From an uncultured Pseudomonadales bacterium (GTDB lineage Bacteria; Pseudomonadota; Gammaproteobacteria; Pseudomonadales; Cellvibrionaceae): a stretch of 64,000 nt of DNA. Position numbers and translations under genes: made by a program. The notes under the pieces are model-generated. The model was not told the DNA's origin, ran no database searches, and saw only the letters and a list, made by a program, of their open reading frames with translations. Every line of letters begins with the position of its first letter. Position 1 is the stretch's first letter. This document shows, piece after piece, positions 37,109 through 47,304 of this stretch. The stretch lies in assembly GCA_947489425.1 (NCBI GenBank), contig CANLDL010000001.1:62001-126000 (forward strand), given 5' to 3'.

Positions 37109-38547
37109 TGATATTTCGTAAGCTTGCACAAGATTCTGTTATCTATGGTGGGGCTGATTTAGTTACTAAAGTCTTATCATTTTTTTCATTTCCTATCATT
37201 GCAGCTGTATTGTCACCGAAAGAGTTTGGTGTGCTGGAATTAATATTTACAGCGACAGCTCTGTTAGGGCTTGTTATTAACTGTGGTTTAAATAGCGCTG
37301 TACAGCGTTTTTATTGGGATGATAATTCTAGTGTAAAGCCTAATTCCAAGCCGATTATTGTGACATCAGGTTTAATGGCTCAGATTTTTTTTAGTGGAAT
37401 TACTATCGTTGCTGGTTTTTTCGTTATTTCGTTGTTGGTTCCTTTAATTGACAGTAGAGTATGGCCTATAAGTTGGATAGCTTTGGTTGCTGCTATATTG
37501 GTTATGGTTTTATCTCAGTGGTCACAATATATACTTGATGTTATTCGTTTACATCTAAAGCCTTGGCGCTTTTTAACGTTGGCATTAATTTCTCGTGTTC
37601 TTGTCGTGATTGCAGGTGTAATAGCTGTACTTGGTTTTGATCTAGGTATAGATGGATTACTAGCCGCTCAAGCGAGTGTATTACTGTTAATATTGCCGTT
37701 AGCACTCTGGATGATTCGATGCGACTTTCAACCTACCTACTTTAGTTGGGAGTGGTGTATAAAGCTAATTCGATTTGGTTATCCTTTTATCTTTGCGGGG
37801 ATAGCATATTGGCTTTTAAGCTCGATGGATCGTTGGATGCTTGCTTCAATAGCCACAGTAGAAGAGGTGGGCATTTATTCAGTAGCATTTCGCTTTGCTT
37901 CTGTTGTTATGTTCGTATCTATTGCTTTTGGGCAGGCATGGAGCCCTGTAGCAATGAAAGTTCGTATAGATAACCCTGAAAATTATCGTTCTATTTATGG
38001 GGATGTGCTATTAATTTTACTTTTTATAATGCTCATTGTTGGTGGAGGGATTGCTCTTTTCTCTGGTGAAATAATTAGTTTAGTCATGCCCGATGAATAT
38101 TTATCAAGCGCTTTACCATTAGCTATCCTTTGTTTCGGAGTAATTTTACAATCAACTCTGCAAGTTACTGCAATAGGTATTTCAATTGAAAAAAAGACAT
38201 ATCTATTTGCGCGACTTTCTTGGGTTGTTGCTGGCGTAAACTTTATAGGGAATTGGTTATTAATCCCATCATATGGGGCCGTTGGTGCTGCTTGGGCAAC
38301 GGTAATTTCTTATATCGTACTCACGGCGAGTTATCTTTATTGCACGCAAAAAATTCATCCATTAATTTTGCAATGGCGAAATATAGCCATATTGTGTTGT
38401 TTGGGTGTTTTAGTTGCTATATTTTCAGTAGTATTTGTTAGTAGTAGGTTTGATCTAGGGCTTTTTTTAGTAAAACTTGCGTTTGCTATTCTGTGTTTGT
38501 TTAGTGGTTGGCGACTACTCCCTCTTGGCTCATTTAAAGGTGTTTGA
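37108..38547 (+). CDS. wzx: Wzx-type polysaccharide flippase
   Basis: A 479-residue integral membrane protein with 12-14 predicted hydrophobic segments and the MATE/Wzx opening FRKLAQDSVIYGGADLVTKVLSFFSFPI. It would flip undecaprenyl-linked repeat units to the periplasm. It is the only transporter in the locus. The start ATG overlaps the end of the preceding stop by one base. Confidence 0.85.
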   Translation: MIFRKLAQDSVIYGGADLVTKVLSFFSFPIIAAVLSPKEFGVLELIFTATALLGLVINCGLNSAVQRFYWDDNSSVKPNSKPIIVTSGLMAQIFFSGITIVAGFFVISLLVPLIDSRVWPISWIALVAAILVMVLSQWSQYILDVIRLHLKPWRFLTLALISRVLVVIAGVIAVLGFDLGIDGLLAAQASVLLLILPLALWMIRCDFQPTYFSWEWCIKLIRFGYPFIFAGIAYWLLSSMDRWMLASIATVEEVGIYSVAFRFASVVMFVSIAFGQAWSPVAMKVRIDNPENYRSIYGDVLLILLFIMLIVGGGIALFSGEIISLVMPDEYLSSALPLAILCFGVILQSTLQVTAIGISIEKKTYLFARLSWVVAGVNFIGNWLLIPSYGAVGAAWATVISYIVLTASYLYCTQKIHPLILQWRNIAILCCLGVLVAIFSVVFVSSRFDLGLFLVKLAFAILCLFSGWRLLPLGSFKGV

Positions 38548-38548
38548 T

Positions 38549-39412
38549 GTGAGAACTGTGTTAATAACTGGAGCAAATGGATTGCTTGGTAAAGATTTAT
38601 GTCAAAATCTCATTCTTGAAGGCAGTAAAGTATATGCTATGACCCATAGTATACAAGGTCTGAGAGTCCCTGGCGTAGAATATATAGAGGTTGACTTTAC
38701 AGATGAATGGAATGAAGAGCTTTTACCTGAAAGTGTGGATGTTATTATACATTTAGCTCAATCGGAACATTTTAGAGACTTTCCTCATAGTGCAATAGAT
38801 GTGTTTAAGGTCAATATTGAATCTACAATGCATCTTTTAAACTACGCTAAAAAAGTGAATGTTAAGCAATTTATATATGCGTCTTCTGGCGGTGTATATG
38901 GTAATGGTGCGCAGGCTTTTAATGAAAATTCACCAATAGTGGCACCAGGTCAATTGGGTTTTTATTTAGGCAGTAAGACATGTGGTGAAATATTGGTGCA
39001 AAGCTATGCATCTGTATTCCAAGTTGTTGTTTTGCGACCATTTTTTATATATGGAGCGGGCCAAAATCGTAGTATGCTAATCCCTCGTCTTATGGATAAT
39101 ATTGCATCAGGGATTCCTGTGAGTTTGCAAGGGAAGCAGGGCATTAAAATCAACCCTATTCATGTAAAAGATGCCAGCAAAGCAATTATTGCAACGCTTA
39201 AATTAAAGGAAAGTGCGACATTCAATATAGCAGGCCCTCAAGTATTATCTATTCGTGAAATTTGCGAAGGTATGGGTGCATTTCTTGGAGTAGATCCAAT
39301 TTTCACAAAACAAGCCGGTAAGGCCAACGATTTAATTGCAGATATTTCAGTAATGAAGAAATTACTTGTTTCGCCCCAATACTATTTATTTGATTGTTTA
39401 GAAGATATATAG
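38549..39412 (+). CDS. NAD-dependent epimerase/dehydratase
   Basis: I place the start at GTG 38549 (VRTVLITGANGLLGK), giving 287 residues, because the NAD motif TGANGLLG begins about seven residues in and AAGG lies ten bases upstream. A longer frame from 38477 runs inside the flippase. ASSGGVYG and the YLGSK active-site motif (YxxxK) are present. An extended SDR of unknown sugar specificity, shorter than the other two in the locus. Confidence 0.78.
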   Translation: MRTVLITGANGLLGKDLCQNLILEGSKVYAMTHSIQGLRVPGVEYIEVDFTDEWNEELLPESVDVIIHLAQSEHFRDFPHSAIDVFKVNIESTMHLLNYAKKVNVKQFIYASSGGVYGNGAQAFNENSPIVAPGQLGFYLGSKTCGEILVQSYASVFQVVVLRPFFIYGAGQNRSMLIPRLMDNIASGIPVSLQGKQGIKINPIHVKDASKAIIATLKLKESATFNIAGPQVLSIREICEGMGAFLGVDPIFTKQAGKANDLIADISVMKKLLVSPQYYLFDCLEDI

Positions 39413-39425
39413 GCTAAAAATAGGT

Positions 39426-40562
39426 ATGAAAGTTATCCATTTACCTACAACTGTGGGTGGTAACCCTCAAGGTATTAGCCGTCACCTCAATGAGTTAGGT
39501 GTTAAAAGTGAGACGTGGACGTTAAGACAAAACTATTTTGGTTACCCAGCAGATAAAGTTATATTTTTAGATAATAATAGTCGATTGATCTCTGAGTTTA
39601 AGAAATTTCTTGCCCTTCGATATGTTTTTTTATGCGATATTGTCTTTTTTAACTTTGGTACGAGTTTATATCAAATTGATTTTGAAAAAGATTTGGAAAA
39701 TCTTTCATTTTTTAAAAAAACTCTGTCTAAAATGTATTCATCCTATGTGTCATTTATGGGGAGGCTAGAGCTATTTTTACTGAAAAAAATGAATGTTCCT
39801 ATATTTATTCAATATCAAGGAGATGATGCGAGACAAGGTGATTTTTCACGACTTAATTTTGATATAACTTTTGCCAACAGAGTAGAAGAAAATTATTATC
39901 CTAGTTTTACTGATGATATTAAGCGAAAACAAATCGTTACGTTTTCTAAGTCAGCGGCAAAAATATATGCACTTAATCCTGATTTACTTCATGTACTACC
40001 TGATTGTGCCGAGTTTTTACCATATAGTCATGTCAATCTTACAGATTGGGAACCTTGTTATACTCAATTGGAGGAGAGACCTTTACGAATAGGGCATGCA
40101 CCAACTAATCGCTCAGTTAAGGGTACAGATTTAATTATTAATGCATTGGATCAATTGGAAAAAGATGGATATAAATTCGAATTTGTCCTTATCGAGGGTT
40201 ATAGTAATGCTGAGGCTAAAGAAATCTATAAGGGGATTGATGTCCTAGTGGATCAACTTTTTGCAGGTTGGTATGGAGGTTTAGCTGTAGAAAGTATGGC
40301 GTTAGGTAAGCCAGTGATAGCATATATTCGTGAGCAAGACCTTCAGTTTATCCCTCTTGAAATGCGCGATGACCTCCCTATTTTTAGGAGTGAACCTGAA
40401 AATATTTATACTTGCCTTGCTAATATTTTGAATATGACAAGGCAAGATTTGTTAAGTACAGCAAAAAAAAGTAGAACTTATGTCGAGAAGTGGCATGACC
40501 CGATTAAAATTGCTGAGAGAATTAAAAGAGATATGATGGATCAACTAAAGAATAGAAAGTGA
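39426..40562 (+). CDS. Glycosyltransferase (GT4-like)
   Basis: A 378-residue protein. The donor-binding half has RIGHAPTNRSVKGTDLIINAL (about residues 219-239), VLVDQLFAGWYGGLAVESMALGKPV (about 275-299) and a C-terminal helix. It shares this layout with the protein at 35.8 kb, but lacks the N-terminal membrane anchor. A middle stretch (IQYQGDDARQ) is typical of this subfamily. The sugar transferred is unknown. Confidence 0.75.
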   Translation: MKVIHLPTTVGGNPQGISRHLNELGVKSETWTLRQNYFGYPADKVIFLDNNSRLISEFKKFLALRYVFLCDIVFFNFGTSLYQIDFEKDLENLSFFKKTLSKMYSSYVSFMGRLELFLLKKMNVPIFIQYQGDDARQGDFSRLNFDITFANRVEENYYPSFTDDIKRKQIVTFSKSAAKIYALNPDLLHVLPDCAEFLPYSHVNLTDWEPCYTQLEERPLRIGHAPTNRSVKGTDLIINALDQLEKDGYKFEFVLIEGYSNAEAKEIYKGIDVLVDQLFAGWYGGLAVESMALGKPVIAYIREQDLQFIPLEMRDDLPIFRSEPENIYTCLANILNMTRQDLLSTAKKSRTYVEKWHDPIKIAERIKRDMMDQLKNRK

Positions 40563-40694
40563 TTTATTTATTATGAAGGCGACTTAAGTATAGTGCCAGA
40601 ATAATAAAGTCAAAAATAGGTAGGTAGTAATAGTACTTGTTAATTTAAATTTTGATAAATTTAGGCCAGATTGAATTTTTAGGTGATAAGGTAA

Positions 40695-42602
40695 ATGTGC
40701 GGAATTTTTACAATCGTAAATAATAATAATAGTAAGTTCAATATAATGGAGTACTTGGACTGCATTAATCATCGTGGACCTGATGATCATGGGTGGGTAA
40801 ATTGGAATCAAGGTACCCCTGAGTATGGGAAAAGCAGTCAAAGACTTAATGGGAACCTTATACAAGGCCATACACGTTTATCAATTTTAGACTTATCGGA
40901 TCTGGGTTGGCAGCCAATGGCTTCCGAGTGTGGAAATTTCTCTTTAGTTTATAATGGGGAAATTTATAATTACCTTGAGTTGAAAGTAGAGCTAGAATCT
41001 TTAGGTTTTGTATTTAGATCCAATACTGATACTGAAGTCTTGCTATATTCTTTAATTCAATGGGGTGAATTATCACTTCCGAAGCTTAGAGGGATGTTTG
41101 CATTTACATTTTTCGATGCTGCTAAGAAAGAATTATTGGTAGCAAGAGACTTCTTTGGAATTAAACCATTATATTATTCTTGTGTAGGGGATAATATTAT
41201 ATTTTCTTCTGAGGTTTCATCAATATTATTAAATGATGATGTAAGTAAAAAATATAATCCTCAAATGATCTATGAATATTTGCTGACAGGAGCTTCAGAT
41301 CATACTACTTCTTCGATGTATCAAGATATTAATCAATTCCCTTCGGCTAGTTATTCGAAAATAAAAATTGACGGTAAAAAACCTATAGTTAATGTAATAA
41401 GATATTGGGATATAGATCTTAATAATAAAATCACTCCTTCATTCGACGAAGCGGTAAGAGAGGTAAGGAGGCTGTTCCTAGATAGCGTTAAAATTCATAT
41501 GCGCAGTGATGTTGTGGTCGGCGCTGCTTTATCTGGAGGTATTGATTCGTCTGCAATAGTTTGCTGTGTTAAACATTTATATCCTGAAAAGCAATTGCAC
41601 ACCTTTAGTTTTATTGCTGAGGATGAATCCTTGAGTGAAGAAAAATGGATAGATATTGTAAACCAGCATGTGAATGCAAAGGTGCACAAAATACAGGTGA
41701 ATAGAGAAGAGCTTGTCGAAGATTTAGATGATTTGATGGTAGCTCAAGGTGAGCCGTTCGGTAGTACTAGCATTTATGCGCAATACAGAGTTTTTAAGGA
41801 AGCGAAGGAAAAGTCTATTAAGGTTATGCTAGATGGGCAGGGGGCAGATGAAATGCTGGCGGGCTATATCTTTTTTCAGGCATCGGTTTTGGCTGCAAGT
41901 ATTAGAAAGTTAAATTTTTTAAAGGCATATAAATTCTTTAATAGTTGTGTTAAGAATACCAGTTCTACTTCTTTTTATCTATTTAAAATTACTGTTCAGG
42001 AGTTGCTGCCAAGCTCTATAGCTCAATTTTTAAAGAAAAATTTAATTTCATCAAAAAAATTGAAGTGGTTGTCTACAAATTGGTTGTTCGAGAATGCAGT
42101 TTCTAATAAAAATATATTCAGGCGAAAGGTTAATCGTAAGGCGCCTCTAAAGGGGCACCTGAAAAGCAATTTGCTGGAGCTTGGGATTCCTCATTTGTTG
42201 CGATACGAAGATAGAAATTCCATGCGTTGGTCTGTTGAGAGTAGAGTGCCGTTTCTAGATGTTGATCTGGTTGAGTATATATATTCATTGCCAGAAGAAT
42301 ACATAATAAATAATGAAGGTTTAAGTAAATATGTGTTTAGAGAAGCTATGCGTGGCATAGTTCCAGATGAAATTCTGGATCGTAAAGATAAAATTGGTTT
42401 TTCAACTCCTGAAAAATCTTGGTTGACTAAAATGGATTTATGGGTCAAATCAGAGCTGGATAATGCGGTGAATTTTTCAATGTTTGATTTGAAAAATTTA
42501 AAGTCTGAATGGAGTAGAGTATTAAAAGGAGAGGTTGTTTTTGATTTTAGGTGTTGGCGATGGATCAATTTGATTGCTTGGTTATCTAAAAATGAAAAAT
42601 AA
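40695..42602 (+). CDS. Asparagine synthetase-like amidotransferase 2
   Basis: A 635-residue class II amidotransferase/ATP pyrophosphatase. Cys2 is in place (MCGIFTI), followed by NHRGPDDHG and the SGGIDSSAIV PPi-loop (about residues 279-288). It is clearly diverged from the 27.7 kb copy, for example in the C-terminal domain, so the locus probably amidates two different carboxylates. The 132-base gap upstream is A+T-rich with no gene and may hold a promoter. Confidence 0.85.
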   Translation: MCGIFTIVNNNNSKFNIMEYLDCINHRGPDDHGWVNWNQGTPEYGKSSQRLNGNLIQGHTRLSILDLSDLGWQPMASECGNFSLVYNGEIYNYLELKVELESLGFVFRSNTDTEVLLYSLIQWGELSLPKLRGMFAFTFFDAAKKELLVARDFFGIKPLYYSCVGDNIIFSSEVSSILLNDDVSKKYNPQMIYEYLLTGASDHTTSSMYQDINQFPSASYSKIKIDGKKPIVNVIRYWDIDLNNKITPSFDEAVREVRRLFLDSVKIHMRSDVVVGAALSGGIDSSAIVCCVKHLYPEKQLHTFSFIAEDESLSEEKWIDIVNQHVNAKVHKIQVNREELVEDLDDLMVAQGEPFGSTSIYAQYRVFKEAKEKSIKVMLDGQGADEMLAGYIFFQASVLAASIRKLNFLKAYKFFNSCVKNTSSTSFYLFKITVQELLPSSIAQFLKKNLISSKKLKWLSTNWLFENAVSNKNIFRRKVNRKAPLKGHLKSNLLELGIPHLLRYEDRNSMRWSVESRVPFLDVDLVEYIYSLPEEYIINNEGLSKYVFREAMRGIVPDEILDRKDKIGFSTPEKSWLTKMDLWVKSELDNAVNFSMFDLKNLKSEWSRVLKGEVVFDFRCWRWINLIAWLSKNEK

Positions 42603-43728
42603 ATTAGTGAATTTGGTGTTAAATGATTTTACTAATGATAGTCGTGTCTTAAAGATCAGTAAATCATTGTTAAGTGCAGGGTATGATGTAAAAGTCGTGG
42701 CTATGTATAATTCTGGTCTTAATGAATTCGAAGAGGTGAGTGGCTTTAATGTGCATAGAATTTTTTTGTGCAGTCGTAAATGGCCAAAATTAAAAATTAT
42801 ACAGGTGATTAAATTTTTTGAATTTATTTACAGATGTGTTGGTTTGTATAAAAAATATGACATATGGCATTGTAATGATTTGAATGCATTGTTAGTTGGT
42901 GTTTTTGCAAAGCTGCTGAACCCTAGGCTGGTTTTGATTTATGATGCTCATGAGTTGGAAATCAATGATAGACCAGGCCAATCTTTTTTATCTATAAAGT
43001 TGAGATACTGCCTTGAAAAAGTGTTGCTGAAATTTGTCTCTTCAGTTATTACGGTAAGTGACTCAATTGCTAATGAATATGTAAAGCTTTATGGAGTGCC
43101 GAAACCTTCAGTTGTTCTTAATTGTCCTTTATATGCTGCACAAGAGAAAAAAAATATTTTTCGAGAGAAATTTAATATTAGAAGTGATCAAAAAATATTC
43201 CTATATCAGGGCGCGCTTAGCCACGGGCGAGGTTTGGATATTATTTTAGATGTGTTTGAGAAGCAAAAAAATAATGAGAGTGTGTTGGTTATAATGGGCT
43301 ACGGAGTCTTAGAGGGCATTGTAAAAGAAAAAGCGCTGTTATCTGAATTTATATTTTTTGTACCTGCAGTTTCTCCTAATCTTCTTTTGACATATACATC
43401 GTCAGCAGATTTTGGTATTTCTTTTATAGAGGATTCATGCTTGAGTTATAGATATTGCCTGCCTAATAAACTATTCGAGTATCTAATGGCGGGAATTCCT
43501 GTGCTGACATCGAATTTATTTGAAATGAAAAAAGTGATTGATGAAAATGGTGTTGGTGTTGTTGCAAAAAATAATACAGTAGATGGTCTTTCTTTTGCCT
43601 TAAGTCTTTGCTTAAGAGAAAACTATACCGAAATGATTAATAATATTCCATCAGTAAAGAATGTATATTGTTGGGAAGTGCAAGAAAAGAAATTGCTGAA
43701 GGTATATGATGATATTAGCGGACATTAA
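42592..43728 (+). CDS. Glycosyltransferase family 4 protein
   Basis: I start at the ATG at 42592 ([13 protein letters not shown]), overlapping the amidotransferase stop by 11 bases, giving 378 residues. Features are IYDAHELE (about residues 115-122), the donor-domain start [15 protein letters not shown] (about 201-215), and the acceptor block [18 protein letters not shown] (about 289-306) with the EX7E-type glutamate. Retaining glycosyltransferase for a repeat-unit linkage. Confidence 0.82.
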   Translation: MKNKLVNLVLNDFTNDSRVLKISKSLLSAGYDVKVVAMYNSGLNEFEEVSGFNVHRIFLCSRKWPKLKIIQVIKFFEFIYRCVGLYKKYDIWHCNDLNALLVGVFAKLLNPRLVLIYDAHELEINDRPGQSFLSIKLRYCLEKVLLKFVSSVITVSDSIANEYVKLYGVPKPSVVLNCPLYAAQEKKNIFREKFNIRSDQKIFLYQGALSHGRGLDIILDVFEKQKNNESVLVIMGYGVLEGIVKEKALLSEFIFFVPAVSPNLLLTYTSSADFGISFIEDSCLSYRYCLPNKLFEYLMAGIPVLTSNLFEMKKVIDENGVGVVAKNNTVDGLSFALSLCLRENYTEMINNIPSVKNVYCWEVQEKKLLKVYDDISGH

Positions 43729-44830
43729 AGTTGCTCATTTGACATCGGTGCATCCGCGCTATGATACACGTATTTTTTTGAAAATGTGTTGTTCGTTAAA
43801 GGATGCTGGATATTCAGTGCTTTTAGTCGTCGCAGATGATAAAGGAGACGAAGTCAAAAATGATATTGATATTATCGATGTGGGTTTCTCAAGAGGTCGA
43901 ATAAATAGGCTGCTAAAAACGACTAACCGTGTTCTTAAGAAAGCAATTGAGTTAGATGCTGATATATACCATCTTCATGACCCTGAATTAATTCCAATTG
44001 GTATGAAGTTGAAGAAAATGGGCAAAATAGTTATATTTGATTCGCATGAGGATCTGCCTAAACAATTGTTATCGAAGCCTTATCTCAATTGGTTTCTTCG
44101 AATTTCTTTGTCTAAAATTGCGGGAGCTTATGAATGCTTAGTGTGTAAAAAGTTTGATGCAATCGTTGCTGCTACACCATATATACGAGATAAATTTTTA
44201 AATGTGAATCCTCAAGTAGTTGATATTAATAATTTCCCTATATTAGGTGAGTTCGCTTCCGAAAAAATAAATTGGAATAGTAAAAAAAATACAGTTTGTT
44301 ATGTTGGTGGTTTAACCGCAGTGCGAGGAATTGTTGAGTTAGTAAGATCTATGCCGCTAGTTTCGGAAGAGACAAGGCTTGTTATTGGAGGCAAGTTTTC
44401 AGAGCATGATTTTGAGGTGCGTGTTAGATCAGAAGATGGTTGGGCTAAGGTGGAAGAATTAGGGTGGCTTGATCGTGAAAAAGTCTCTAAAGTATTTCAG
44501 GAATCATGTGCAGGTTTAGTGACATTGCATCCTATTATTAACTACTTAGATGCTTTGCCTGTGAAAATGTTCGAATACATGAGTGCAGGCATTCCTGTTA
44601 TTGCTTCTAATTTCCCGCTCTGGAAAAAAATTGTGGAAGGTAATGATTGTGGCTTATGTGTTGATCCATTAAATCCGAAAGATATAGCAAAATCAATTAA
44701 TTTTCTTTTAGCAGATCCCGTAAGAGCACAAGAAATGGGTGAAAATGGTTATCAGGCTGTTCAGAAATATTATAACTGGGGTATAGAGAAACAAAAGCTT
44801 TTGTCTCTATATCGAAAATTATTGAGTTAA
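43706..44830 (+). CDS. Glycosyltransferase family 4 protein
   Basis: A 374-residue protein. The N-terminal domain opens [21 protein letters not shown], a common form in O-antigen GT4 enzymes. DSHEDLP is at about 113-119, [11 protein letters not shown] at about 199-209, and [17 protein letters not shown] at about 285-301. The ATG at 43706 lies inside the previous gene; a second ATG follows at once (43709), better spaced from GAAGG. The donor sugar is unknown. Confidence 0.82.
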   Translation: MMILADIKVAHLTSVHPRYDTRIFLKMCCSLKDAGYSVLLVVADDKGDEVKNDIDIIDVGFSRGRINRLLKTTNRVLKKAIELDADIYHLHDPELIPIGMKLKKMGKIVIFDSHEDLPKQLLSKPYLNWFLRISLSKIAGAYECLVCKKFDAIVAATPYIRDKFLNVNPQVVDINNFPILGEFASEKINWNSKKNTVCYVGGLTAVRGIVELVRSMPLVSEETRLVIGGKFSEHDFEVRVRSEDGWAKVEELGWLDREKVSKVFQESCAGLVTLHPIINYLDALPVKMFEYMSAGIPVIASNFPLWKKIVEGNDCGLCVDPLNPKDIAKSINFLLADPVRAQEMGENGYQAVQKYYNWGIEKQKLLSLYRKLLS

Positions 44831-44847
44831 TCTTTTAAAATTGTTTT

Positions 44848-46080
44848 ATGACGAATATAAAGAAAACTATTTGGGTAGTGCATCAATATGCTTCAACGCC
44901 AGAAACAGGAATGGGAGGAAGGCATTTCTATTTGTCGAGGGAGTTGGCTAAACAAGGGCATAAAGTTTATGTGATAGCAGCTTCATCTAATCATTTGCTG
45001 CATACTCAACCTGTTATAACCGGTCCTTATACTTTTGAAAAAACAGAAGGGTTTACTTTTGTTTGGGTTAAAATGCCTCAATATACTGAAGCGCATAGTA
45101 AGCAAAGAGCGTTCAATTGGTTTTTATTCTCTTGGAAAATTAGGGCTTTAATTAGGTTGATTAAAGATAAGCCTGATGCTGTATTATATTCATCGCCATC
45201 ACCGGTTGCTTTTTTGGGTGCGCAGTATTTGGCTAAATACTTTGCTGCAAAGTTAGTCTTTGAAGTTCGAGATATTTGGCCTTTAACATTGACTGAAATT
45301 GGTGGTTATTCTTCCCGTCATCCATTTGTTCGTTTAATGCAATGGATTGAGGATAAAGCATATCATGAATCAGATTGTGTGATTTCTAACTTGAAAAATT
45401 CAGTAGAGCATATGGTTGCGCATGGCCTAGAGAGACGAAAGTTCAATTGGATTGCCAATGGCTTCTCATTAGAAGAGGTTAACAGTTGTGTGCCTTTAAA
45501 TTGTCAGTCGAGAAATCAGCTGCCCAGAAATAAATTCCTAATTGGTTATACTGGCAGTTTAGGTGTTGCTAATGCACTTTATACATTGATTGATGCGGCA
45601 GAACGGGTTAAAGATGAGAAAGATATTGTTTTTGTACTTGTTGGCGGAGGCAAAGAAAAGGCTGCTTTACAGAAAGAGGTGGATGCTAAGAGATTGAACA
45701 ATGTTGTTTTTATTGAGACTATCCCTAAAATAGAAATTCAGTCTATGCTGAGCTATTTCGATGTTTGTTATATCGGTTGGTTAAAGAATGATCTGTACCG
45801 ATTTGGTATTGCAGCAAACAAAATACCAGAATATTTATATTCTGGTAAACCGATACTACATAGTTATTCGGGAGCATGTGATCCCGTTAAACAATTCAGC
45901 GCAGGGATTGTAAGCGGAGCACAAGACCCTAAAGGTTTATCAGAGGCTATTTTAAAAATTTATAATCTTACTGATAGTGAGCGTCAAGAGTTGGGTGAGA
46001 ATGGCCATAATGCGGCACTACAAGAATATAATTATAAAGCTCTGGCTGAAAAACTATTCAAGGCTATTTTTAGTGATTAA
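44848..46080 (+). CDS. Glycosyltransferase family 4 protein (WbuB-like)
   Basis: A 410-residue protein. The opening VVHQYASTPETGMGGRHFYLS, the EVRDIWPLTL block (about residues 133-142) and KIPEYLYSGKPIL (about 331-343) are typical of WbuB-like transferases, which often add a HexNAc near the reducing end. It is followed with an 8-base overlap by the priming transferase, as in many loci where the second-sugar transferase sits beside it. Confidence 0.84.
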   Translation: MTNIKKTIWVVHQYASTPETGMGGRHFYLSRELAKQGHKVYVIAASSNHLLHTQPVITGPYTFEKTEGFTFVWVKMPQYTEAHSKQRAFNWFLFSWKIRALIRLIKDKPDAVLYSSPSPVAFLGAQYLAKYFAAKLVFEVRDIWPLTLTEIGGYSSRHPFVRLMQWIEDKAYHESDCVISNLKNSVEHMVAHGLERRKFNWIANGFSLEEVNSCVPLNCQSRNQLPRNKFLIGYTGSLGVANALYTLIDAAERVKDEKDIVFVLVGGGKEKAALQKEVDAKRLNNVVFIETIPKIEIQSMLSYFDVCYIGWLKNDLYRFGIAANKIPEYLYSGKPILHSYSGACDPVKQFSAGIVSGAQDPKGLSEAILKIYNLTDSERQELGENGHNAALQEYNYKALAEKLFKAIFSD

Positions 46081-46678
46081 ACGACTATTTGATATATTTT
46101 TCTCTATCACGGCATTAATTGCCTTGTCACCAGTTATAGTGATTGTTGCTTGTATTATCCGTAAAAAACTAGGGTCTCCAATTATTTTCAAGCAAATCAG
46201 GCCGGGAAAAGACGAAAAACTATTTGAAATGATTAAGTTTCGTAGTATGTGTGATGCTTATGATGAGAATGGATGCATTCTTCCAGATTCTGAGCGTATA
46301 ACGCCATTTGGTATTTGGTTGCGCTCAACTAGTCTAGATGAATTACCTGAGTTTTGGAATGTGATAAAAGGAGAAATGAGCCTTGTTGGGCCGAGGCCAC
46401 TTTTGATTGAATATTTGTCGTTATATACCGATGAGCAGTCAAGACGACATCAAGTAAGGCCTGGTATTACTGGTTGGGCACAAGTGAATGGTCGAAATGC
46501 TATCAGTTGGGAGGAAAAATTTAAGCTGGACATTTGGTATGTCGATCATCAGACTCTATGGTTGGATCTGAAAATTTTATTGTTAACATTTAAAAAAGTT
46601 TTTATTAGAGAAGGCGTTAATGCAGTAGGGCATACCACGATTAAGCCTTTTCGTGGAAATTCCGGTAACCGAAAATGA
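46073..46678 (+). CDS. pglC: PglC-type initiating phosphoglycosyltransferase
   Basis: I start at GTG 46073 (VIKRLFDIFFS), giving 201 residues, the size of the short PglC class; the frame also extends upstream inside the previous gene. One hydrophobic re-entrant segment (about residues 8-30) is followed by MIKFRSM, the catalytic DE pair (SLDELPEFWNV), and the conserved GPRPLL and RPGITGWAQVNGRN blocks. It transfers a sugar phosphate to undecaprenyl phosphate to begin the repeat unit. With PglD-, PglE- and PglF-like neighbours the donor is probably UDP-diacetylbacillosamine. Confidence 0.88.
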   Translation: MIKRLFDIFFSITALIALSPVIVIVACIIRKKLGSPIIFKQIRPGKDEKLFEMIKFRSMCDAYDENGCILPDSERITPFGIWLRSTSLDELPEFWNVIKGEMSLVGPRPLLIEYLSLYTDEQSRRHQVRPGITGWAQVNGRNAISWEEKFKLDIWYVDHQTLWLDLKILLLTFKKVFIREGVNAVGHTTIKPFRGNSGNRK

Positions 46679-47304
46679 AATTAGCACTATTGGGGGCTAG
46701 TGGGCACGGCCAAGTAATTGCTGAAATAGCAGAATTACTTGGCTATCAGCACATTGTTTTTTTTGATGATGCCTGGCCAGATAAATCTAAACTTGGAGTA
46801 TGGTCTATAGAGGGCGATACGCAAGCACTTATCGAACGAAAACAAGAATTTGATGCTTGCTTTGTTAGTATTGGTGATAATGATATACGTCATCAAAAGC
46901 AAATGCTCCTAGAGAGAAAAAGCTTTCATTTAATTAACCTTATTCATCCAGCTTCAGTTGTAAGTCGCTATGCAACTATATGTTCTGGTAGTGTTGTTAT
47001 GGCTGGTGCTGTAATCAATGCTTTTGCAAAAATTGGTCATGGTTGCATTATAAATACTGGCTCTACTGTTGATCATGATTGTTTTTTAGAAGATTGTGTT
47101 CATATTTCTCCTGGTGCTCATCTTGCTGGGAATGTAATAGTTGCTGAGTGCTCTTGGATTGGCATTGGTGCTGTGATAAAACAAAATGTTCAAGTTGGTG
47201 CTAATACTACTATAGGTGCAGGAGCGGTTGTAATTTCAAATATCCCAGCAGCTAGTTTGGCAATAGGCTGTCCTGCAAAGCTAAAAGATAGAGGAAATAC
47301 CTAA
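46675..47304 (+). CDS. pglD: PglD-type sugar O/N-acetyltransferase
   Basis: A 209-residue protein. The N-terminal Rossmann-like part opens LALLGASGHGQVIAEIAELLG (about residues 3-23), followed by a left-handed beta-helix from about 95 to 200. This is the PglD/NeuD layout. It acetylates the 4-amino group of UDP-4-amino-HexNAc, completing UDP-diacetylbacillosamine. The start ATG overlaps the pglC stop by 4 bases, and its own stop overlaps the aminotransferase start by one base. Confidence 0.86.
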   Translation: MKLALLGASGHGQVIAEIAELLGYQHIVFFDDAWPDKSKLGVWSIEGDTQALIERKQEFDACFVSIGDNDIRHQKQMLLERKSFHLINLIHPASVVSRYATICSGSVVMAGAVINAFAKIGHGCIINTGSTVDHDCFLEDCVHISPGAHLAGNVIVAECSWIGIGAVIKQNVQVGANTTIGAGAVVISNIPAASLAIGCPAKLKDRGNT

